Assembly: GCA_934047225.1 (NCBI GenBank)
Contig: OW203990.1
Coordinates: forward strand, 27,879,045 to 27,943,044
Reading direction: 5' to 3'
Length of the DNA stretch: 64,000 nt
Source: Ypsolopha sequella
Lineage: Eukaryota; Arthropoda; Insecta; Lepidoptera; Ypsolophidae
The notes beneath the pieces are model-generated. The model saw nothing but the letters and a program-made list of their open reading frames with translations, was not told where the DNA came from and did not search any database. The position numbers and the translations under genes were made by a program. This document shows positions 33,101-43,800 of this stretch, in pieces. How positions within the stretch are numbered: the stretch's first letter is position 1; every line of letters starts with the position of its first letter.

Positions 33101-34831
33101 TGGGGAATGTGACGTCATCAGGGACGGTATTGTCGTTCCACGTATCAGTGCTTCGTTTTGAAACGTCGTCGAAATCTGCCGGCTTTTCAGTGTTCTTCAT
33201 ATCGTTCCATTCGAGTTTGTTCTTATTCTTGCGTGTCAAGGTAACAGCGTAGTTCTTGGGTGGCGAGCCGAAATCACTCCACGAACCATCTAGCACGTCC
33301 GCGTAAGACTCGTTCGAGCGATTCAGCTCATCTTTTATTTCTGACTCTAGAGTCGTATTCGCCGACTTAGGAGCTAAATACTCGTTTGAATGAGACATTT
33401 CATTCATGCCTTCAGATTCGAAAGTGGTATTTCCAGAATCCACCGTTGGGAGCTCATTTGTTCGCTCCAATATATCTATATCCGAATTTCCAGTGGTATT
33501 TAAGTCCCCAGAGGTGTCGAAAGCTGAGTCATATCCGGGGATTGACTCCACGGGGTCAGACCCATTTCTCTGAAGAGTGATGATGCGCGCGAGGGCGTCG
33601 TTTCCGTCTACGAGCGCGCTGACCGCAGACGGCGCTTGAACGTTTTTTGGCTGAGAATTAGGAGGTTTACCCTCCTCTAATATTGACCTATCTTTGAAAT
33701 CTACGACCGGGTTCACTGGTAATGGTTTTGGTTGCCCATCGGGACGTCGACGACGCGATCGGTACGATTCTCGGACTTCTAAACGGTCGTCACTTCGAAC
33801 ACGGAGCTTTTCATCGTCCTTCTTCTTGGCTTGTCCCTTAGACATGCCCATACGAACGCAGCGTTCGAACACTTCTTTATCAGTGGATCCAAATGAGCAG
33901 TTGCTAAGAGAACTCAACGAGTTACTCCTTTCTAGTCGAGGTAGGGGATCAATCCTAGCCGGTAAACTTGGGGGCCCTTCATCGAAGAATCTAGAATACT
34001 GACCTCTAGACCTCGAATGATAGGCTAAAGAGGTGGCCAACGTGTCACCGTGGTACGAATACGGGGATCTAGTCATACTTGTTGTGGCTAAGTCTTGTTC
34101 AATGCGCTTCTTGTTAGGAGCCTTCTGGCGTGGACGATGCGTATCCCTGGCCTCTAATCTATCATCACTTCGAACTCTAAGCTTTTCATCGTCCTTTTTC
34201 TTCGTCAAACCTTTAGACATTCCCATTCTTACGCAGCGTTCGAAGGCCTCCTTGTCCGTAGATCCAAAGGAGTCATTACTAAGAGAGCTTAAGGAATTAC
34301 TTCTTTCCAACTTGGGGTTGTCGATCCTGGTTGGTAAACTTGGAGGTCCATCTTCGTAAAATCTGTGACCTCGTGGCCTTGAATGATGAGCTAAGTAATT
34401 GCTAGCCGTGTCTCCATGATAAGAAAACGAAGAACGAAGATTTAGACCTTGGAACTCCTGCTCTAACCTTTTGACTTTGTTGTTTTTAATGCTGTACGCG
34501 CCGGAAGCTAAATTCCTCTCGAATTCTGGATCCTTGACTTTGGGGCGGTGTTGGGCGATCTTGTCGCTTCGGTCTAAGGATTTGTGATGTCTGCCATACC
34601 TGGTGTGTTCTGATGGTCGTTCCACGGAATGTGCTTTAATTTCTTCTGGGAATTTGGTGTTCGGATGGAGGCTGGAAAGGCCTGCGTTGACGGTTTTCTC
34701 GAATATCTCCCGGTCGGTGGAGCCGAAGGAGTCTAGGCTGAGGGAGCTGGTGGAGTCATGGCAGGCAGCAGGTAGTCGGGGCTTGTGCCCGCGTTGCGTC
34801 TTGACCGGGAGGCGGCTTTCGTGTCTGCGTC
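30183..34831 (-). CDS. Apc: Apc coding exon 11 (last, 4649 nt)
   Basis: Acceptor cgtcttaaacag; two bases complete a phase-1 Gly codon; stop TAA at 30185-30183. Residues about 1589-3137. It starts with three copies of a SLSxxSFGSTDxExFE module, two of them in a duplicated block of about 120 residues. Then come LDNIKPPS-type motifs (three), three basic K/R-rich motifs ending RYQT-T or RFRT-T, a Pro/Lys/Ser-rich basic domain, and the SQIP EB1-type motifs near the C-terminus. Confidence 0.93.
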
Positions 34832-37800
34832 CTGTTTAAGACGAGCATAAAAACTTCAAGTTTAATCGCTGAATAAAATAAGCCGAAACTGTATCAGAAA
34901 AATGGGATACGTTTATTTGCACCTCAAAAATACTATTTTGCACACAGAAATCCTTCAGCGCAGAAGAGAGCCAGGTTAGGTTAGAAGGTTAGGTATACCG
35001 CCATACCTAACCTTCGTGGTTATTTTTATGACAACCCAGAAATCCTATAAGAGCACAATTAGTATGTAAGTCAGTATTTTTTTGTTGTGCCAAATTGTAT
35101 TTTTGATGTGCTATTAAATACATGCCTAGAACAATAAGTTTAAATTAAAATTGAGAAAAATAAATCTCAGCCGGGTCTAGAACCCGTATCTATGCCTATC
35201 GCGGGCCAGCGACTTATCCAGGATGTCTACCAACATCTACTAGATACAGGGACTAGACTAGATCCATCTGAATTTTGTAAATACTTGATATAATATGATA
35301 AATAATGCACATATGAATGCTCACGAGGGCGTTGTGTGCATTTCACGTCTTTTGAGTATAATTTATCTGTATATAAAACGGATATCTTTCCTCTAGACAA
35401 AACGTAGCATACCTTCATAATAGTGGTTGTCGTCTAGCGGTGGGGGGCGCGGCGGTGCGGGGACAAAAGTCGTCTTGGGGGGCAGCGGCGGCGGGGGGCT
35501 GTCCGACTGTGACCGACGACGCTCCGAGCTGGGGGTGCGACTGGAATGGACATAGGTTTGCATTTTCGGTATTTAAACGATGAAGGAAAACATCTTATAA
35601 CTGTGCCGATCGGCACAGCTAAGTCGAGGTCACGGCAAACGTTCAGTATGAGTAGTATTTATATTATATACAATATGGGTATCGTTGGAAAGCTAGAAAG
35701 ACAAACAATAATCTAAAAAATACTACAATAAAAAAAATGTGATTTGTTGTTTTTGAGCTAAATTTTATTTTAAAGTTATATTTTTTTTTTAATATTTTTC
35801 TTTTACTTTATTTTTTTTTATATTATTACAAGATTTGAATAGACATATATATAAATAGATATATATATAACCAAAACTTTCTTTCTATATACTCTCTCCC
35901 GTACATAATACAGACAGCAATGCAAACGGGGTCTTTACGCATAATAACAATTTTATTTTCAGGTAAAATGGATATATGTTGCTAGTAACCCGTTCCAGAC
36001 CTACTAATAATTGAGAAGTGTTTGTTATCAGCTTCTGGATTAAAACGCCAATGTGTATATTCTCAATGAATAATTTAGTTACAATATAAGGAAAGATTAA
36101 TATTTTATTGCGGCCGTTAGTTACTGTCGCCGTAACCACGAAACAGCTGGTCCGCCTGGCGGTTTCGGCCTTACGCAGGCGGAGCTGTGGGCGGATACGT
36201 TGCGCACGGGCTCCACATATCTCCACTCGAGACTACCTCTTTGCGAAGGTGGTTGAATGTGCGATACAGCTTGCGCAGGTGGCGGGTGTGACAAATGCTC
36301 ACCATATTATTTAAAGGTAAGCCAGTGTGGTGAGCTTAAATACATACATAATTTCAAGTACCTGTGGACTAGAAGGAGTGCGTCATAGGTATGTGACTTT
36401 CAAAGTTTGGATCATCGTCAATCAGTTACAACTCTTGTAATTTACCTGAGCCAGTAGCTTTAGAAAGACCAGAAAGTAAGGGCTCATTAATGAACATGTG
36501 TCGATGAAGTTTTTAATCTCTTCTTTCAGAAGTGTTAAAAATTTAACAACACGCATTATTTTCTGAGTTTAGTATTCATTCCGCAACCGACGTGCTGTAG
36601 AAATCAAGTTCTTAATAAGACGGGCGTCAATTAGCGAGCAACGCATCAAGGTCTTTGTTGTGTACCGCAACGAAGAAAAACGAAGTCAGTTCCATATTTG
36701 CTTTTGTATGAACTAGAACATTTTCGATACGTTTGTTAGACACGTAAACAGAGGTACAATCTCAATTACTAGTACGTCTGGAACGGGGTACTAGCATAAT
36801 ACAATATTTTTAACATAATTCTGCGAATAACCTCCAAACAAACTAATATTTGGCGGTAAAATGGACTTATCTGGTTTCTTATTTCTTCGTATGCAATAAA
36901 AAGGGATAAAAACAGATAAATGAAAGAAGCAAAAAAAGGACTTTCAATCTTGTGACCCGGGTCCTAGTCCTGCCGCTTGAGCACGCACAAATTATTTTTT
37001 ATAAATGAATGTGTAAAGTATTTGTATACTTTACCACTTTCTGAATGGTGAAGGAAAACACTGTGAGGTTAACTTCATGCCCTAAATAGTGTGTATTTGT
37101 GCCCGAAGTGCGCGGCGATAGGGCTCAACCCTCGTAAAAATGTTCGGTGAAAAGAGGGTTTTACGAGTGTATGCTGTTTCAGTGACAGTTCACGCTCGGT
37201 TATACCTCTGACACCCCTGATATATGTTTTTTATTTTTTCAAAACATTTATTTTATAAAAAATGTACACACTGCAAAGCTGCAAACATTCATAATGTCCG
37301 CCAAACTGTACAACAGTTTGTTGGCTGACCAGAGCTGTCAACATTAATTATATAAGTTTGTATGTATCAACTGTTATATAACATACATAAGTAGATTGGT
37401 TGTTGAAGTTAGAGGTTCGATTCCTGTTACGGCAATGAGTCAAGTGAATCAATCAATGAAACTCACCTGTCACGAAGGTTCCTTGCGAACTCGTGCGACA
37501 TCTTCACTGTTTCAGTAGAAGATCTCAGATACGGCGGCAGGGATCGTTGTCAAACAATGAGTCAAGTGAATCAATCAATGAAACTCACCTGTCACGAAGG
37601 TTCCTTGCGAACTCGTGCGACATCTTCACTGTTTCAGTAGAAGATCTCAGATACGGCGGCAGGGATCGTTGTCAAACAATGAGTCAAGTGAATCAATCAA
37701 TGAAACTCACCTGTCACGAAGGTTCCTTGCGAACTCGTGCGACATCTTCACTGTTTCAGTAGAAGATCTCAGATACGGCGGCAGGGATCGTTGTCAAACA

Positions 37801-40800
37801 ATGAGTCAAGTGAATCAATCAATGAAACTCACCTGTCACGAAGGTTCCTTGCGAACTCGTGCGACATCTTCACTGTTTCAGTAGAAGATCTCAGATACGG
37901 CGGCAGGGATCGCTGTCAAACAAATATAAAATAATATTTAGGTACATCAATGAATGCAGTTTTGTTTCTTTTAAAAAATAAAGGAATGTTTCCTTTCAGT
38001 AAAATGAGCTAACTAAAGGATTTAAGATAGTTCCCCTCCAGGGCCCTTATATTTTTTCCACCTTGTATAAGGTGAAATTTAATCAACCGCCCGCATTCAT
38101 ACTGGAGACTCGGTTTGTGATCAGGAACAATGTTTAATGACCCTTCAGGTGGAACTCGAAAAAAATTTTTTTTTCTCCCGTGCTGCCTATACTAGGAATT
38201 GTATTTGAACTAGTCCGTTTTTTTTTATTTCGAGTAAAAACGATTGTTAAACCTTGTTTCTGATCACTAGCAGAGTCTCCAGTATGAATTCGGGCGGTTG
38301 ATTAAATTTAACCTTGTATATTAATTAGATTTCCCCGTTCATCTATCCAAACAACTTTAACTAAGACATGATCTTGCTAAATTTCTTGCCCTTCTTCTTA
38401 GCAAGACTAATCGAATGGGCGGAGTTAGACATGTATTTATTATATGTATTGCATATATTTATAAAATGTATTTATTCCTTATTCCTATACTTTTTATTTT
38501 ATTCAAGTGTATTTTTTTTTAATATAAGTAAACATAATTTTTATTATTTTCTTGTGTATTTCCCCATATTATTATTTATTACATAAAACTATTCAATTCA
38601 ATTAATTTATTTATGCCAGGCTCTAGGTCAATATAATATTAACAAATTACAAATTATCAACAAGTTATAATAAAGATTAAAATTAAAATTATGGTTAGTA
38701 ATTGTTAGTAAGTCATCAATTTTACAGCAATAATAATTTCATTTAACTTTGATTGATTTAATTTTACAATTTTCACACATTAATATTTCAGTCCAATTTC
38801 GATCTATTACTATTACCTATACACATATATCATTTAATTATATAACATTAAAACCGACCTGTAAATAAATTTTCAATGCATGTGCTCGTAAAGGCTTACT
38901 TTTTATGCATCAAAACCGAACAGAAAGTCGATTATTTTGCCCTAGGGCTTTATTATTATTATTTTTTTTATTTGTTTGCAATGGTTGGCTAACCTGCAGC
39001 CTTTCCTGTGTACCATAGATGTTATACTTTTTTTTCACTGTTTAACGCCTCTGGATACAATCCTTTTGAGCCAATTATAATTTAAAGTTCACAAGATTAT
39101 ATTTGTTTTCATTTCCTCACACTATGCATTGAAAAACGTAGTATGACACACGGGCGTAAAAGCAATAAATTACTCGGTTACGAGCGTAGCGAGTGTTTTA
39201 AATCGTCCTCGTAATTTATTCCTTTTCGCCCTAGTAGCATAAACTACTAATATTTCAATTTCAATAAGGAGACAACCTTGAAATCGGGAAAAAATTGGTA
39301 TGTACCTTTTAAGGAACAGTTGAATATTTTAGTAAAACTTAGTAAAGGCTCCTTAGTAAAAGGTATTCGTATAGACAAGTACTACACTCGTTTTCGCATT
39401 GTCAGCGACCACAAAATCATCCTGTATAAACGGTTCTGAATAAGTGAGTTTTATTCTACTTACGTAAGGTCCATCTCTTGTTATATACTGGTTTACGGAA
39501 CCCGCTTCTGAGGAAGGACCCTTGTTCTTGACCACCTGGAAGGATAAGCATTAAACTTCAAGAGAGCTTTCTTAATGTTTGTTGAATATTTTAGCTTTAA
39601 GATTCCTAATCGACAGTGACAATGCAAAAATGTATGCAATACAAATTATCATACACACATAAAACTCACGTCTGTCTCCCAGACCGTTTCCATGTGCTAC
39701 GATCCTGACACACGTTTTTCGGCTCTTCCACATCCTTCAATCTAATTATACAGGCTCTTCTATTCCGGGTACCTTTGTCATTCGTCAATATGTCGCCAAT
39801 TTGGTCAGCATACGTCCTTATTATCAAATACGTCCATACATACAAATTATCATATTACAAAATATTTAATACACAAAAATTTCATGACAATGTCCTACTT
39901 CTGTTGCACTACAGTGTTAAATTTGCTTACCTATACGTATTTTAAATATATAGGATATGTGGAATTTAATTATTTCCTGAAAATATGAAACCTACCCTCA
40001 GCCCCCCAAATAATAATTTATTCATAATTTATGATCCAGCACTGTAATCGTAATTTAGGTGGTAGAGCTGATGCCGTGCTCGACTGTGGAGGTACCACCA
40101 TCTTACTTGGAGACACCCTCGAAGTAATTCGGGGGAGAGTAAGAGGACAGCTCACAGGCAAAAAACCAGGAGGCCCACCATGCCTGGGACCGATGGCTGG
40201 CGGTATATCCATCCCTAATAGCCGGGCCTTATATAGAAGACTGGTGACGGGCAGCGGCGTCACTGGTGCGAGGGTTCCGGCACCGCGCTCACCAACCCGC
40301 CTGCCCAGCGTGTGTGAGTATGGGCAATTCTTCCAGGATGACCGCCGGGAGTGGCAAAGTCCTGGAAAGTGGACTTCGCCAACGTGGACTCGGATCTTCA
40401 GTGGTGGACGAACGAGGCTGATGGATGGATGGATGGACTGCAATCGACACGAACCTGTGCAATCCCCTTCTGAATACACTCCTCCAGTAAGTCTGCATTA
40501 TCGCTCAGATTGCTCGAGTCTGAGGTGTCAACCACATTGGAACCGTCGCCGCGGCCCGGCACGCTCCTGATCTCTTCCATCTGCATGGGAGTGGAGTTGA
40601 TGGAGAGAACAGAGAGGTTGGAGTTGGAGCCGGCTTTGGAGAGGACGGCGGGCGTGTCCTCTGTGAAGTACACTTGGCAGGAGTCCGCGCCTGGGGTTTG
40701 GATTCCTGGAATTTGAACATTTTGTTAGTGGACAATCAAATTAAAAAATACCTTCAGATTGAATACAATTATAATTAAAATAAGATTATATGTTTTTATT

Positions 40801-43800
40801 GCGAAATCTATCGCTTTGAATACTCTTATTATTATAAGAGTGCATTACCAATTAGGAATCAATCGGAAACAAATTTAAAGGCACAAATATTTTTGAAAAA
40901 AATTCCTCTGGCAAGGATTTCAACCTGCGACCTCCTGCTATATGCTCCTGGTGTATCAAGTAGTTACAAAAATTCGGTGTACAGATATGGTGGAAAAATT
41001 CGTCGTTCCAGATATGAACCTCGGTAGCGCGCCTGTCATGTAAGCAATAGGTCGCAGGTTCAAGGCCCGAGGATTTTTTTTTTCAAAATATTTGTTTTTT
41101 TGAATTTGTTTCTGATTGATTCCTAATTGGTAATGCACTCTAATAATAATTATAATTAAAATTTTACCAGACTGATTACAGGATAATAAATGAGTATGTC
41201 ACGTTGTGTACAAGGACAGGTATCTTTAAATTAAACTATAAATTCTACTGATTTTACTGAACAGACACCGGCCCTTTTAGACCACATTTTGTTTCTCACT
41301 GGTGGGCTGAGCCTCAAGTTCAAGTCTTACTTTGGAATGCACATTAAGCTGTGAGTACATTTGTGTTTGAAGTAGGGCGATAGATGTCGCCACCCATCAT
41401 ACTGAAACGTAGTCATCGTCGGTATACTACAGTAGACTGTGACTAGGGTTGCCAGATGGAAAAATGAATAAAAACCGGCCAAGTGCGAGTCGGCCTTGCG
41501 CACGAAGGGTTCCGTACCATTATCTATAAAAACGGCAAAAAAAACATGTCTGTTGTATGGGAGCCCCCTTAAATATTTATTTTATTTTGTTTTTTCGTAT
41601 TTGTTGTTAATTCTGTGAAAATTTCAACTAACTATCACGGTTCATGAGATACAGCCTGGTGACAGACGGACAGCGAAGTGTATAACCACAGAATATGGCT
41701 ATTTCATTTTTAATTTGTTTTCTTTTATGTTTTGTTTTCTGTGGTGTTTGAAATAAAGCTCTTTGAATTAAAATAAAGCTGAAAAATGACCCCACGATAA
41801 AGTGAGTTGAACACAATTTTGTATGGCAACGGCTCCAACAGCGTTCATTGTGTCTATGAGCCGGACGATCACGTGTCGCATGAACACAGTACGAACCAAT
41901 CGTACCTTTTGACCTTTTCAGTCTCTGGTGCCATTTTCGAATGACACATATTTAGAAATGAGTCTTCTATGTTTTTTTCATTCGCCGTTGTATTACCTTT
42001 CATCGGTTCGTTCCTGTGTGCAACATTGGAAGACGGCAGCATGTGTGGGTCCCTTCGACTATGACCATCGAACTGAGATCTGTTGCTGGACGCTGATGTG
42101 TCGTGGTCTTTGAGGATGCTGCTCTTTTTCTCAACGGTGTGCTGGAAAAGATAACAAAAGTGACAATATAAGTACTCTCGCGACTGAAAGGGGTGGACGG
42201 GTAAGTAATAGATAATTGTCGTACTGAATCGAATGGGCGGAGTTAAGAATTATACTTATTTATTTATACTACACCACTCAGAAAGTACCTTCTTACTTTT
42301 CTGAAAACGATGCAGAAAATCCATTGTTAAAGTGCTGAGCGGGCAGAAAAAGTATACGACAATCGATTGTTAACGTGCTTTTTGGTAACATATACAATGA
42401 GCAAGTGGCCAGTATTATTTTGCGAACTCGGACATAAAAACATTTTACATCACGTGTTCGAAAAACGAAAATTAAATTAATCTGTTAGAGATGATCTCTA
42501 GTATAACTCCTTTCAAGGAATTCGTCGAAATTCAGAGCAGCCTGTATTATTTATTGTTATACTTTTTATTTAAGTAATTTTATGAAATTTAAGTAAGCTT
42601 AACTTTTATATTTTTTAATGTATATCATCGTATTAAATTTAGTATTATTGTTCTTTTACATTAAAATGAACGTGTAATAAGTGTACGATTTGATTTTGAA
42701 CCATTACAATCTGTCTAAAGTGGTATGCATGGGCGTATATGTATGTAGCTTTTCCATGTTTTTCACGGAATCAATCTGCATTTCATTTTGGCAGCAAATG
42801 GTCTTTTAGAGGAAATCATTACAACCGCTCAAAAGAGGCATTCAAATTTTATTTTACTTTCATGAGATTATTAAGGAAACATTTTATGTGTAACTTTATA
42901 CACTTTCCTACTTAAATTCAGATCTATTAAGGGGGGAGATCTATGTTAGAACCCCCTTAATACACTTTGCAAATTCACATTAATTTTGCAACTACATAAG
43001 TAGGTAAAAAACTTCGTACTTCACTTCAAACACTAAAATAAACACACTTTTATAACAAAACAATTAACCCGTTTGCTAGTTAACATGGTCTAATACAAAC
43101 TCAATTGGCAGAGTTACAACTTCCTCCTACCTCCATTTCCCGGGTTCTTGCACCACCGGCACCGCCTGCACGTCGGCATTTACTCCACGAAGCTATGAAT
43201 TATGGAATCGTTTGATGATAGTGTACATGCAAATGACGCGTGAAAGGCTTTCCCCATTGCATAGTAATGCGCAACACTCAGTTTGATGACTTTATAAGTG
43301 CTTATTAGTAATACTAGTACATAAGATACATAGATAAAAACTTTATTTATCGCCACAACACAATAGATAGATAAATAAAACTTCATTCATCGCCACAACA
43401 CAATAAAACACATATTAAATTCTAACAATACAATTTTTAGACTATCCTGTAGGACATTATGTGTACATAACGAAAAAATACAGTGTGACTTAAAACAAAA
43501 GTAAACGGGTGACGTCATGTGTCGTGGCAACAAAAAGACACTGGCTCAGCATAATGGTTTAACTCGCAGCGCTGTTTTTCTGCTATAAGCCTCATTCGAG
43601 ATAAAAAACAGTGCAGGTCATTTGGATTATTGATTAAAACTAAGCAGACATTCAAAGATCCGTCAGCGGTTTTAAGAATTTTCGGTTGTTATAATTGACA
43701 TTTATATGGATACTTGCAAATATATCATTTGTATTTTGACGTCTAAAAAGTGTATTCTAAATACCTACTTTGCAAAATAAACTATTTGAATTTGAATTTG

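Larger units (their letters stand above)
35541..37466 (-). other. Apc intron 9 (downstream of the micro-exon array)
   Basis: Contains a GC-rich island at 36108-36310 with no identified function and a SINE S1 copy at 36945-37225. The rest is AT-rich. Confidence 0.6.
37434..37921 (-). repeat. Apc: 122-bp tandem repeat, four near-identical units, each with a micro-exon
   Basis: Every feature recurs at exactly 122 bases (for example 37467, 37589, 37711, 37833). The only difference noticed among the full units is one base in the last (gatcgctg for gatcgttg). On the minus strand each unit contains a pyrimidine-rich acceptor (cttctactgaaacag), a short exon and a consensus donor (GACAG|gtgagt). See the Apc micro-exon entries. 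Confidence 0.93.
37868..39463 (-). other. Apc intron 8
   Basis: Contains a dispersed repeat (37945-38070), a foldback (38068-38325), an AT-rich plain and a hairpin (39148-39228). Confidence 0.6.
39536..40454 (-). other. Apc intron 7
   Basis: Two retroelement-derived repeats fill most of it: family B (39661-39825) and a GC-rich fragment (40025-40440) that ends 14 bases from the exon 7 donor. Confidence 0.65.
40706..41996 (-). other. Apc intron 6
   Basis: Contains the long foldback at 40826-41150 and a family C repeat at 41469-41680; otherwise AT-rich. Confidence 0.65.

Noticed and set aside
30192..34839. Several plus-strand open frames opposite Apc exon 11 (up to 227 codons at 30619-31302)
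   Set aside because: They are antisense shadows of a long, compositionally biased exon; the minus frame has the Apc context and correct splice phases.
37493..37934. Three overlapping plus-strand open frames of 65-89 codons
   Set aside because: They are artefacts of the 122-bp tandem repeat read on the wrong strand; a period not divisible by three lets the same peptide recur.
40031..40570. 179-codon plus-strand open frame
   Set aside because: It runs from a retroelement-like fragment into the antisense of Apc exon 7, so it is not one gene.
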